Source: Cyanodermella asteris
Taxonomy: Eukaryota > Ascomycota > Lecanoromycetes > Ostropales > Stictidaceae
Length of the DNA stretch: 64,000 bases
Reading direction: 5' to 3'
Assembly (NCBI GenBank): GCA_900618795.1
Contig: UYJD01000007.1
Location: 487,997 to 551,996, forward strand
The position numbers were made by a program, and so were the translations under genes. Below, one piece after another: positions 12,146 to 23,140 of the stretch; position 1 is the stretch's first letter; every line of letters begins with the position of its first letter. Below the pieces are notes generated by a model that saw only the letters and a list, made by a program, of their open reading frames with translations, was not told where the DNA came from and made no database searches.

Positions 12146-14339
12146 ATGGTCTCTCCAAGGCCAACCGTTCTCGACATTGCCACCAAAGCAAACCTCGCCT
12201 TGACTCTTCCCGCATTGGTTATTGCCGCACGTTGTCAACGCAACGGCGCACTAGGCTCCGTTACCAAACAGTACAGCGATGTCGAGGTGCTCGCAGACGG
12301 ATCTAAAGTGCAATTGCAAAAGGCAGATGGGTCAATCCTGACTGGCGACGATGTGCTCAAATACCTGACCGACATTGAGGCAGGGTCACGCGGTCTACAA
12401 GCATCGGTACGTAGCCTGTCAATTAACAAGGTCAGCGGGTCGTTTTGCTCATACGCAACGACAGATTCGCAGTTGGGTTGAGAAAACCAAGCTCTTTACG
12501 ACACTTGACTTTAAGAACCTTAAGCCCGCGCTCGATGAGCTCAACACGCATTTGCTCTTACGCAGCTACCTGATTGGGTTCGACTTGTCCGCCGCGGATC
12601 TGAGTGTATGGGCAGCACTTCGCGGAAACAGGGTCGCGATCAATGCGATCAAGAAGGCATCGAACAATGTCTCGCGTTGGTATCAATTCATAGAGGCCTC
12701 AAGTCCATGGGCGGTCGATATTGTTGCGGAACACGCAAGTCATGCATCGAAAGACAAGGCTGCCGCGAGCACCGCTGGAGCAAGCTATGAGTTGAGTCTG
12801 CCTCAATTCGATGCCCCAATGGTGACACGTTTCCCACCTGAGCCCTCTGGTTATCTCCACATCGGCCATGCCAAGGCTGCCTTGTTGAACGATTATTTTG
12901 CACACAAGAAGAAGGGTGGCACTCTCATTTGTCGTTTTGATGACACGAACCCTTCAAAAGAATCTATGGAATTCCAGGACGCGATCATCGATGACCTCAA
13001 GATGATGGAGATCTTCCCTGACAAGACAAGCTTCTCCAGTGATTACTTCCAAGAGATGTACGAATACGCAATCAAGATCATCAAGGATGGAAAGGCCTTT
13101 GCGGACGACTCTGAGCTGGGTAAAGGCGACGAAGACCGCAAAAATCGACTGCCGAGCAAGCGCCGCGATCTCAGCATCGAGGACACACTTGCACGTTTCG
13201 AAGACATGAAGTCCGGATCCACTGAGGGCCAGAGATGGTGCCTGCGTGCCAGAATCGCATACGATAGTCCGAACGGCACCTTGCGCGATCCCGTCATCTA
13301 CCGTTGCAACCAGCTTCCCCACCACCGAACCGGATCGGCCTGGAAAATCTACCCGACATACGACTTCTGCGCTCCCATTCTGGATTCAATCGAGGGTGTG
13401 ACGCTGGCGTTGCGTACTAATGAATACCGTGATCGCAACGTCCAGTACGAGTGGATGCAAGAAGCCCTCGGTCTCCGCAAGGTACCGATCTGGGATTTTT
13501 CGCGCATGAACTTTGTAAGGACTCTTCTTTCCAAACGCAAGCTCACCCAGATTGTGGCTCAGGGCAAGGTCTGGGGCTGGGACGACCCTCGGATGCCAAC
13601 AATCAGGGGTATACTCCGGCGTGGCATGACCGTGTCCGCTCTGAGAAAGTTCGTGCTCATGCAAGGGCCGAGCCGTAACATTCTCAACCTGGAATGGGGT
13701 GCTCTGTGGGCAATGAACAAGAAGGAGATTGACCCGAAGGCGCCAAGACACACTGCCATTGCGCAGGATCAAGCAATTACGTGCGAAGTGCAAGGTGTCG
13801 ATACACAGAACGTGGTCAAGAAGCCGAAGCATGGCAAGAACCTGGAGCTCGGCGAGAAGAGGGTCATCTTCGACAAGACAATCATGCTGGAGCAGGCCGA
13901 TGGCCTCACTTTCGAGATTGGCGAAGAGATCACGCTCATGAACTGGGCCAATGCTTTCGTGCGCGAGATCATCAAGGATCCTGCTGGTTCGACCATCTCC
14001 AAAATAGTTCTGGATCTCCATCTCGCTGGCGATTTCAAGAAGACAAAGAAGAAGGTAACATGGTTGGCAGCAGTACCGAGCAATCTGGTACCTGTCGATA
14101 TCGTGGGCTTTGATTACCTTCTCGTCAAGGATAAGTTGGAGAAAGACGACAGGCTTGAGGACTCACTCACGGATGTGACCGAATTTAGGGTCCCCGCATT
14201 TGCAGACTGTAACGTGGCTGAGTTGACGAAGGGCGCCATTATTCAGTTCGAGCGCAAGGGCTACTACAAATTTGATGGGCCGACCTCCGATGGCTCGAGG
14301 CCTATGTTCTTCGAGATTCCATCCGGCAAGACCGGATAA
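12146..14339 (+). CDS. GUS1: Glutamyl-tRNA synthetase, cytosolic
   Basis: Exons 12146-12406 and 12465-14339 are joined by a 58-base GT-AG intron that restores LQASIRSWVEKTK, giving 711 residues. The first 190 or so residues are a GST-like domain, as in eukaryotic GluRS proteins that bind a tRNA cofactor of the Arc1 type. The class I catalytic core follows, with PSGYLHIGHAKA (HIGH motif at about residue 219) and LLSKRKL (the KMSKS-equivalent loop, about 443). The C-terminal beta-barrel anticodon-binding domain ends at ...IPSGKTG. The protein charges tRNA-Glu with glutamate in the cytosol. ATG 12146 was chosen because the open frame further upstream has only TTG. The lack of a targeting peptide and the GST-like domain separate it from the mitochondrial enzyme. 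Confidence 0.96.
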
Positions 14340-15632
14340 ATCATGTCATGAAGCCAGAGCTCGCAAGCTTCAGTGTAAGCCTGGACGAAGGAAAAAGCCG
14401 CTACTGTTGCGCTTGGATGTGCAATCATGTGCCTAATCTATTACTGAGTTTAACATCCAGCTAAATACCTATCTGAGTACCTATAGGGGAAAAACCGGCC
14501 TAGCCGGATCACTCAGCGATGCGCTCAACTGCGTGTTCACTCATGTACCTATTCAAGTACCTAGCTAAGCATCTAGAGAAGTACTTAAGTAGGTACCAAC
14601 TTTTCAAATGCACGGTCGCCATTTAGGGACGGAATCCGAGGAATCCGAAAAAAAAATTTGATTCCAGCTTCAGCGGGACACAAGCCATGGCTGACGATAC
14701 GTCCACCCAGACATTTTCATAAGTAACTTCATTCAAATGATTTTGACTGAGGTGAATGTTGTTGCCATGCACGCTGACTTCTTTGGTGTCGTTGAGCCAG
14801 CTTGGGGCCCATTCCGGATTGCTCATATTTGATCGTAATAGGTGTGAAATATAGACAAGAACTGGCCACAGGCTTGGGCCTTCAATACCCGAATGATCGG
14901 ATTGTGATTTCGCCTACCGCTGTCCAACGGACATTTCGTACCACTGTTCCATGCTCGGACACTGCCCTGTGAGGCAATGACTCAACATACGCATGAGAGA
15001 TGATCCGCTGGATAACCACCGAATACCGATGCAGGCCACACGTGATGTTCTGCGCCCAAGGCGGTTGACGGAAGTCGTTGCAGCAATACCTGCTTGTCTA
15101 GCTATTTCTGACACTACTGAACGTACTTGTAAGACTACCGATATGAGTAGCTCAATGCGTGGTTCGGACCTTCAGGAGTAGTATCCAGAGGTACGTGCGT
15201 GGCGACTTCAGTCAACATGCCGTGTTAGGTCTCAACAAAGAGGCGAATTCCTGTCGGCGGTCAGCACCAAGTATTGCATATCGCAACCCAGCGACGGAGC
15301 TCGCATCAACAGATGATGATCATGCTCTGCCAGGAATCTGCCAAAATGATTCGGAAAGACCCCGGAAATATTGAAGCAATTGAAGATCAAGCCGGTCCCG
15401 GGTGCCAGTTCCGAAAGGAAGGTGCTGTAGCAGCCGTGAGCGCAATGATTCATCCTCAGGAAGAGCTACGCGCCAACTCACTTCACTCACAACGCAGCTC
15501 ATACCAACGCAAACAGCGGCCAGACTACGCCAGCACTTCGCTTTGTCAAGATCAGACGTCGCCGTAAGGCTTGCTCTTTCCATCTCACTTCACCATCGTC
15601 ATCAATCAGTGTGAGCGCCCCCTTCTGAGCAC
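14340..15632. other. Intergenic with TACCT-rich segment
   Basis: No gene is supported here. Positions 14,465-14,600 hold at least five TACCT words and one AAGTAGGTACC. The rest is unremarkable; 15,580-15,632 is the leader of the next gene. Confidence 0.5.
14465..14600. repeat. Cluster of TACCT / AGGTA words
   Basis: TACCT occurs at about 14467, 14479, 14547 and 14558, and the inverse form AAGTAGGTACC at about 14588. The segment is AT-rich compared with its surroundings. Single copies of the same words occur elsewhere (1553-1566, 43824-43833). Its function is unknown. Confidence 0.5.
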
Positions 15633-17003
15633 ATGTTTTCCTTCCTGAACAAAGTTTCTCCACACGACTTCCAAGAACTCGCATTCCGCATGGCCATGTC
15701 GGGATTCGACCCCTCAATCCAGCTCGGGCTGTTCCAGCACATACCCGACGAGATGATCGCAAAGGTGACCGACGTCCTGGCAACCATGAGCACCTCGATG
15801 CATACTCTGACAATGCTCCAAGCGCGCAGCAACAGAGGTGAGGCGCTCAACCCTAAAGAGAAGAAGCTGCTCGCGCAAAGCCGGAGCATGGTCGGCCAGA
15901 CTGAAGAGTTCGTGTCGAAAATGACGGGGCTGTCGATGGAAGATATCAAGGCGATGGTCAGCAAAGCTCGCGACGCCGTCGACGCGGAGGTTTCGTTCGC
16001 TCGCATCGTGAAGCAGGCCACTGAAGCCTCTGCTACCGCGAAGCAGGCGACCGAAGGCTCTGAGTCTGCGAAGCCCAGCACCAGCAAGAAGAAGAGAAAG
16101 AAGAAGAAGGCGGGCAAGGAGGTTTCGGTCAATAAGGAGATGCAAGAGGTCGACAACGATGTTGATAAGGCCGACCCACTTCCTGACAACACCGAAGAAC
16201 CGAAAATCACAGGGGCTAGAGATAAGACCACCTTGAAACAAGAAAAGATGCTCCAGAAGTTTACCAACCTACGCTTCAACGACGACGAGCTCACAAAGCT
16301 GTACCCCGGGTTCCTCGACACGAAAGCAAAAGTCAGAGTCGTGCGCCTGGCGAACCAAGCCCAGAACAAGAAAGCTACGTTCACGAAAAGGATGCAGGAG
16401 TTCTGCGCCAGGGCAGCAGAGGTTGAAGAGCTCCTGAAGGAAGATGATGGAGAGGAGACTTTCAATGAGAAAATGTCGACTTTGAGTGACTGGGCTAACG
16501 AGATCATCGAGCAAGAAGGGCGTCACAACCTGGCAAAAATGGACTTCAACCCGAAGTTGCCTGCGTTCTTTATCAGTCTTGACATAGAGATTGAAGATTA
16601 TCACTGCCGGCCCGGTCCGCCATGGAGAGACGACGTGCTTATCAAGGAGCTGCTCTCGGCGGACGAGGAGGATTGGGTGGATGTTATTGCGAGTGTCGGC
16701 GAGTCCATGTGGTTGCGGGAGACGTTTGACAAGAACGGGAAAAAGTACTACTTGCCGTGTGGAATGTATCGGTTGAAGGATAAGCATGGCAACTGGCTGC
16801 CGAAAGACGATATCAAATGGGCTTGTGATGAGTGTACGGGGGGAAATAGGCTGTGCTGGATCTTTGACGCGGACAAAGCGATCATGTTGCCGCTTTCGCC
16901 GAAGCTGAGAGGTAATGCCGATGTTCGTAAGCTTGAGTATTGGGTTAGGGAGCCGGAGAACATGGAGCATTGCTTTGAGATGTATTGTCCGGATGTTGAC
17001 TGA
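15633..17003 (+). CDS. Orphan 456-residue protein, single exon
   Basis: The start is ATG at 15633 and the frame is uninterrupted. I do not recognise a family. Residues 1-130 are helical and methionine-rich. Residues 140-200 are low-complexity, with repeats of KQATE followed by a strongly basic KKKRKKKKAGK that could be a nuclear signal. Residues 215-310 look like coiled coil. The C-terminal 150 residues look folded, with paired cysteines in KWACDECTGGNRLCWIF followed by LPLSPKLRGNADVRKLEYWV. This layout recurs in poorly described Pezizomycotina proteins with a Cys-x2-Cys...Cys tail, but that is recollection, not a search result. Nothing nearby suggests a partner. Confidence 0.75.
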   Translation: MFSFLNKVSPHDFQELAFRMAMSGFDPSIQLGLFQHIPDEMIAKVTDVLATMSTSMHTLTMLQARSNRGEALNPKEKKLLAQSRSMVGQTEEFVSKMTGLSMEDIKAMVSKARDAVDAEVSFARIVKQATEASATAKQATEGSESAKPSTSKKKRKKKKAGKEVSVNKEMQEVDNDVDKADPLPDNTEEPKITGARDKTTLKQEKMLQKFTNLRFNDDELTKLYPGFLDTKAKVRVVRLANQAQNKKATFTKRMQEFCARAAEVEELLKEDDGEETFNEKMSTLSDWANEIIEQEGRHNLAKMDFNPKLPAFFISLDIEIEDYHCRPGPPWRDDVLIKELLSADEEDWVDVIASVGESMWLRETFDKNGKKYYLPCGMYRLKDKHGNWLPKDDIKWACDECTGGNRLCWIFDADKAIMLPLSPKLRGNADVRKLEYWVREPENMEHCFEMYCPDVD

Positions 17004-17592
17004 CGAGCGGCGGGCTTGTGTTGGACAAACGGGACGGGAGCTGGGTACATCCTTGAGCACGATTTTCACGAGTCCAACGATATTATATGAATGTCGGCAC
17101 CACTTGTTAATAAGCAATGTCATCTTCTGGGGTAAAGTCTGAGAACCACCATGCCGTGCTTCGACTGGCATCCAAGGGGGGTCGACGCTGGCCTTTCGCC
17201 TACCATGCCTGCCAGCATTAGTCTTCCAATAGGAATGCGCCCCAGAAGTGATATTCCATCTTTGCTTGTACAGCCACAACGAAGACCACAAAGCAGCTGC
17301 TTATAGGACCTGGTCAGCAGGCCACTTAGACGTGATGTTCCTCAAAGCAACTAACCGTGAAACATTCACTTTGCAACTCGCTGTCAAAACAGGAGTCATG
17401 CACACATACGCACAACGCCACTGATGCCCCATCACAACGGCGCCCATGATGAACAAATAGGCCAGCTGGGTACAAGGACATCAGTGCAGACACCGCCATT
17501 TCAGCCTACCGTCCGTTCGCTCCACTGGCATTCCCACACAAACTCCAACTTCAACTCCATCCCACCACTGAAACGGAAACTGAAACTGAAAC
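17004..17592. other. Intergenic, short GAAACT repeats
   Basis: No gene is seen. Just upstream of 17593 a few units of ACTGAAAC/ACGGAAAC lie in tandem (about 17567-17592). Confidence 0.5.
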
Positions 17593-18036
17593 ATGAACCG
17601 GACCGGCAGCTCAGAGGCCGCGCGGGCCACGACCACAATCTCAAACATCCCAAGCATCCAACGTGTCTTCCAGATAACTCACCTTATAACTACCAAAGAA
17701 ACTCGCATCGCCGTTAACAAGTTCACACACATCTCCAACGAAGACTCGCCCGGCTGGATCTCGTCCGTCGTATGCCGTGACTTGATTGCAGACAGCAAGA
17801 GATACATTCGCGAGATCAGAGCGCTCAAAGTCGAGAGGCAGAACATCGTAGACGAGAACGGATATGACGGGGAATGGGTTTGGGAGCTATTTCGGGCCAG
17901 GGATCAGAGGGATGCGGAGAGGGAGGAGAGGGCCATTAGCAGGTTTCGTGAGGGTAAGGGGGAAGCGGGAGATGAGGTAGGGCATGGGGATGTTAATGAT
18001 TTGGATCGGATCATGGGCGAGTTAAGCGTGGATTGA
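17593..18036 (+). CDS. Small orphan protein, tentative
   Basis: An ATG-initiated frame of 147 codons. The middle (VNKFTHISNEDSPGW, then DSKRYIREIRALKVERQNIVDENGYDGEWVWELFRARDQRDAEREERA) is charged and helical with a plausible coiled coil. The tail is acidic. I recognise no family. It is kept because composition and codon use look coding and no better frame overlaps it; a chance frame remains possible. Confidence 0.4.
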   Translation: MNRTGSSEAARATTTISNIPSIQRVFQITHLITTKETRIAVNKFTHISNEDSPGWISSVVCRDLIADSKRYIREIRALKVERQNIVDENGYDGEWVWELFRARDQRDAEREERAISRFREGKGEAGDEVGHGDVNDLDRIMGELSVD

Positions 18037-18413
18037 ATGGACTCGAGATTGTTGGGCGGGAAGCAAGGACTTACGACCAAAACATTTCTGTTGTTTACAA
18101 GGTATCGAGATGGGAAATAAGATTGCTTGCTGTCGAAGTTTCTTGAGTTCTTGGTTATGAGGATAGCGTGTGCTTTGCAGGCAGTGGAGTTGATCGTGGT
18201 GGAGGTATATGTCGAGTTAAAGTCTGCGCGTGTCGTGCAATCAAAGTCGTGATGCGATGCCCGTCCTGTATAGCCTCGGCTCCAGCTCCTTCGGCCTCTA
18301 ACTTTGCCCACTAGTAGCCATGACCAAAACTTTCGGTGGCACTTTGATTGCATACGCAGAGCGCAAAATTGATGCGTATGAGGAGCAAAAGAAAAGCATC
18401 CAGCCAGATGGTA
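18037..18413. other. Intergenic before the tRNA gene
   Basis: Nothing is recognised apart from T-rich runs on the minus strand just past the tRNA 3' end (about 18385-18395), which could serve RNA polymerase III termination. Confidence 0.45.
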
Positions 18414-18484
18414 TGACAGATCCGGGAATCGAACCCGGGCCGGGTCGATGGCAACGACCCATTCTACCACTAGACCAATCTGTC
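18414..18484 (-). tRNA. tRNA-Gly (anticodon GCC)
   Basis: Read on the minus strand, a 7-base acceptor stem (GACAGAT / ATCTGTC) closes a cloverleaf without an intron. The D arm is GTCT-AGTGGT-AGAA. The anticodon stem GGTCG/CGACC holds the loop TTGCCAT, hence anticodon GCC. The T arm is CCGGG-TTCGATT-CCCGG, and the discriminator base is A. The internal promoter boxes are present: the A box as TGGTCTAGTGG and the B box as GGTTCGATTCC. It decodes GGC and GGU. The length of 71 bases is normal for tRNA-Gly. Confidence 0.96.
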
Positions 18485-18651
18485 GAGTGAAGACTGGGTG
18501 CTCGAAAACGTTATCACAGAGGTATATATACTCTTTTATCAACGGCAGCGAAGCGACGACAATCCGCAGACTTTTGTTTGCATGCCTTCCGGATGGTATT
18601 TCCGGCATGTTCTGGCCCAGCTAAGCATTATTGCTGATAAAAGGATGGAAA

Positions 18652-18791
18652 NNNNNNNNNNNNNNNNNNNNNNNNNNNNNNNNNNNNNNNNNNNNNNNNN
18701 NNNNNNNNNNNNNNNNNNNNNNNNNNNNNNNNNNNNNNNNNNNNNNNNNNNNNNNNNNNNNNNNNNNNNNNNNNNNNNNNNNNNNNNNNNN
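18652..18791. other. Assembly gap (140 N)
   Basis: The sequence is unknown. Neither flank shows the repeat terminus that borders the other two gaps. Confidence 0.99.
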
Positions 18792-21160
18792 TTTGCAGAA
18801 TGTTGCATAGACAATTGTTTGCAGGCTTTGTCCGGTGGAATTGCTTGTGCGGGTCTTCAGTGGATACTGGCAGCAGTTAGGACTAGGAAAGCCTCCGTAT
18901 AGAAGCGTTACGCAAGTCGGAAATCGTGGCGCATGTAACAGAGGATAACACCTCCAAAAACAGTCCGTTGACGACTCATGTGCCTACTCTAGTCGTACCT
19001 CGTGAAGCACGTAAGCCTCAGTCCCTGTGAGTTCCTCTGGTAGTATCTATCGAGATAGACATCGAGGTAGTCTTGTAAGTAGGAACTTTTAAAATTGCGC
19101 AACGACTTTTTATTTAACCGCCTTATATGCCGGTATAGAGTCAAAGCGCGGTCACTTCGGTACCAGAGAACATCTTGAGAAGCCGGCCTTCCTCGAGATA
19201 CATGCTGAGCCATCAAGATGACAAAACTGGAGACAGATATCAACATTACACTGGAACTCATGGCATCTGCTACAACGTCAGGTGTGGTTACGGAAGTTTC
19301 AGGACCCTATTTTGCCCCATGCCATTCAACAGCCAAGAGCTGGTTTACGCCGCCTTTCCATCCCTTCGCGAAAGTGCTAGAGCCCCGTGATGCTTATCTC
19401 GCCGGGTAAAGCTGTGAAACATGCACAGGAATCGTGGCAGGGATCAATTCTGCATCCTGTCAGTTCCGTGGGCTCCTGTATATCGTCCTCACATTCTTCC
19501 GGAGTCTGAAACAATTCCACCGGCGTTGAACGCATGTCGATCGCGGAGCACAGGGATTACTGCTTCGCGAAGGTACTAGGTAGAACAGACGGTGTGGTCA
19601 CAATTGACGGGACGCATTGGGTCAGTCAGCTCTTTGCATGTAGCCACTTCTGAATGAACATCTTGACAAGTCTTCACGTGCTTAGACAAGCTTTCCAACA
19701 ACTCAATCGATCTACACTCGGTGTGGATGCGTGCGCTGTACCGGGAATGATGGTGTCGCAGATCGTTCATCGAAGATAATGTTGGGGGTCTGCTGACATC
19801 TGCATCAACGAGGTGGAGAACGTCAACCGTGTGCGGACCAGCAGGGGCGCGTGTCTGGTCAGAACGCTCCCCGTCGCGCAGACACGAGGCAATTGAGGAG
19901 CAATCACCCCATCATGGTGGGGCTGCGAACGGAAGCAAAAATAGGTCCAAGGAAAGAGAGCACGTTCCAAAAGAAGGAGCCAAAAAGGAATACATACGTT
20001 CACCGACGGCCAACGGATGCCACATGGCACGGCAGAGGGCCGGTGTTGGATCTCAGCACACTCGCACGTGGCATTGGCAGCAACCTAGTCCGGAAAAGGG
20101 GATAACAGCAGCTGCAGGGGGTTGAATGCTAAGCACTATCTTGCAGACGCGACTCCGCATTGCCGCACGATAGTCTTAGTCGAACGCAAGCTCGGACGGA
20201 AGATGATATGCCGGCAAATTATTGACGAGAGGAGCCGTCGCCGTCGAGGAGGCAAGTCACAGAGGGGGTTTACGCAGTCGATCGAGCGGTCGGCAGAACA
20301 TACAGCGGAGATGTAGAATCATAGGTCGTGGTTGAGACTTCGTAATTGCTTTGGTCACCAGAAAGGCCAGGCGAAGTCGACAGTGGCCAGGCCGAATGGT
20401 AAGGCTGAATACTCGACAGGACCTAGGCCTCGTGCACGAAGCATGGATGTAGCAAGTGCAACGATGGAATTTTCCAAGAGTCGTAAGACCAGACTGCGGA
20501 ACAGAGGCGGCAGACAGATCAAGGTTGCATTGCAGAAGCTGTCATCGTGTATCGCGCTCTAGAGCTGCATGGAATGGATGGCAGGGCCGCCAGTGAAGAA
20601 TCAGCCGGGTCGCCAGAACGGTCGCACTTCTGTCCCGGTGGAGCAGCACATGGCATGGCTGTCGAGCTGACGGCTGCTGCCACAGACCAATGATCCTGCA
20701 GCAATCTAGGAGCCGAAACAGACAAGACACAATCAAAGCAAAGCAGAAACAAAAGCAAGCAACAGAGCGAGGAGAGAGACAGGACCAGACAGACATCCAT
20801 TCCTGGCGACCAGGCTCGGCGAGCAGGCTTGTTCACTCGACGAACGCACACTTTACTTATAGCATCCTCTCCTGAGTTTGCTCACGCTTGTTCTTCTTCT
20901 TTTGCTCACCCTCCTTCGCCGTCGCCAAGCTGCCCAGTCGCCATCCCAACGCTCGTGTTACAGGCTGTGGGGCCGTTGCTATTAACGTTACGCTGATCGA
21001 CCTGCGCTTGACGCAAGAACCATAATTCATCCGCCCAACGCACGCTGCTCCAGCATTCCAGCACTTCGTTCCCCGTCGCTGCCTCCCACGTTTTTGAGCT
21101 CTTCTACCGTCTACGGCATCTCTCCATCACTGTCCTTCAGTCCTTCACCCAGAATCCCCA
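18792..21160. other. Intergenic, no supported gene
   Basis: These 2.4 kb hold only short overlapping frames without family motifs. The last 280 bases are pyrimidine-rich and are the likely promoter and leader of the gene at 21161. Confidence 0.5.
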
Positions 21161-21586
21161 ATGTCGTCGCGAACATCCACCACGACCACCATGGTTGCCA
21201 GCGTAAGTGTTAATCTCCCGCACACAGCTTCCGACCCGATACTAATGCAGACCCTGCAGGAGACTTCGATGCGCAACAGCAAGCGCTTTTCCACCATTGC
21301 CCCGTCCGTCGCGGAGAGCGCCACTTCCGATGCTTCAGACTCGACGCTTGCGACCAACGGCGACAGCCGCATTCGCGACATCAAGAACCTGTCCAACGGC
21401 TTCGAGCGCCTGAACAACAAGCAGATGCAGCAGCAGCGATACATCCCGAGCTCACAGAAGAAGGACGACCTCAGCACGCTGGCCCTGGGCGCGAAGATCG
21501 AGCGATCCCTCGGCCGACGCATGACTGGACAGGATGCTGTGATGCGACCGAGGAGCGTTATCAGCACTGGCAAGAAGAGCGGTTGA
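21161..21586 (+). CDS. Small conserved-looking protein with in-frame intron
   Basis: ATG 21161 opens a frame of 141 codons. Inside it lies a good intron: donor GTAAGT at 21203, CTAAT branch, and acceptors at 21250 or 21259. Both versions (48 and 57 bases) are multiples of three without a stop, so spliced products of 125 or 122 residues and a retained form of 141 would all be in frame. The core RIRDIKNLSNGFERLNNKQ, then QQQRYIPSSQKKDDLSTLA, then LGAKIERSLGRRMTGQDAVM is charged and helical and has the look of a conserved small ascomycete protein. I cannot assign a function. Confidence 0.65.
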   Translation: MSSRTSTTTTMVASVSVNLPHTASDPILMQTLQETSMRNSKRFSTIAPSVAESATSDASDSTLATNGDSRIRDIKNLSNGFERLNNKQMQQQRYIPSSQKKDDLSTLALGAKIERSLGRRMTGQDAVMRPRSVISTGKKSG

Positions 21587-23140
21587 GTGACTTGGCATGA
21601 CTATCGAGCGTTGTAGTACGATATGAGGGAGAGGACTGTTTGAGTATGATACCACAGCAACGGAAGTGCTTTCATTATTGGACCACTAGGGCCTTGTTTC
21701 CAGTGCATTTTTCAACAGGCGTTTTACGAGATACCAACTGAATTTGATTCGATACACACGATCTTGATGTGTTCATTTTCTCTGCCGTCTCGCTGGTGAA
21801 CGACTAGCAACACGACTCAATGGATCCCAAGGCTACCATTCCGGTTTTTGGTCCTTCAGGTCTGATGGCACTAAGTTTGGTCAACGTCGATATTCAGAAT
21901 CGCACTTGACGTTCCCTGCAGCTTTCTAGTGTCCAATCAACAGAATTCGGACGATGTGGTCATTCCGATCAAACACGAACAGCCAGTCTCATTGTTACCC
22001 CTCGGGAGAACGTCTGGCTATCAAGCGTTGAAGCGAATCTATGAGCACGCAACGCGATTTACATGCGACACGTCGTCCCAAATCCGAACGGAGACAAAAC
22101 AGACATCGAAAGACATTACTGTGACTGGCTCAGATCGAGAAGACGTAGCCCCCTCTACGCTTTTCAACACCAGCGATGGACGACACAATAGGGACCAATA
22201 GTCCACAAGTGGATATGCATATACACAGTTTATTCGATGAGCTGACGTTTCAATAGGCAATACACATTAGTAAGGGTCGTGATGGCCCAGTGGAGGATTC
22301 GCGGATAGAGCAGACATTATGTACCCTCACAGAATGTTCATACCTATCGCGTGCACTGAATCCAGACAGTGGTCAAAGGCTACGCGTGAGAGACGTTTCA
22401 GGTCCTCAAGAAAGTCCTCAGACATGTCCGTAGGACCTTGATTTGATCAATGCCATTGTTGTTCAAGCCACCTGGTAATCTGCGTATGGCATTGGCTAAA
22501 GCCTTGCATCGAGGTCTCTCATGGGCTTTCTCAAATTACCATATTCATATCGTCAGATATTCGAGAATTGACCGACGTGCTTTTCTCGCCCAAGTCGCCG
22601 GTCGCGCGACACGCTGCGCAGACGAGCCATGGGTTCTGAGGGCAGGAAGCACGTCTGACGTAAGCATCAGGCTTTCGGGTACACCCGACCTCGTCGCCAT
22701 CATCTCAAATCTCTGGCTTTTCAGAATTGTTCTTCAGCTTCGTGTCTATAGAATTCAGCATCTACGCTCCTTTCTACTCGTACCGAAAACGCCGCCCTCG
22801 AACTTGTCTCACTCCACCTGACGCCCACGAGTCTCTCTCCTCCTACCTTCTCACAATTCCTTGCCCTTGCAGCGCGCGACCACTGCCCACCTTAGATAAT
22901 TACGACTCGGAGCTGCCACACTTGACGTTTGCCTCACGGCTCCCTGCATATTCATTTGCAGCTCTTGGTAGAAGCGCTGCGACCTTATTGTGAGCATAGA
23001 TGTGGTACAAAGTGAACTTCCACTGACGCATGCGCAGCTCACGGCATTCCGACTGGTGATCAAAACTTGCAACGCCAACCCTATTAGAAACCCTCTATTC
23101 TCTTCACACCTCAAACCTTCCATCATCCACCTCCTTCAAC
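21587..23140. other. Intergenic upstream of the G3BP-like gene
   Basis: Frames here start at GTG or lack protein-like composition. The pyrimidine-rich 22,780-23,140 stretch is the likely promoter and leader of the downstream gene; CACCTC/CAACATGG is a typical fungal start context. Confidence 0.5.

Noticed and set aside
21929-22201. 90-codon frame with charged composition
   Set aside because: It begins at GTG, has no ATG in a sensible place and no family resemblance.
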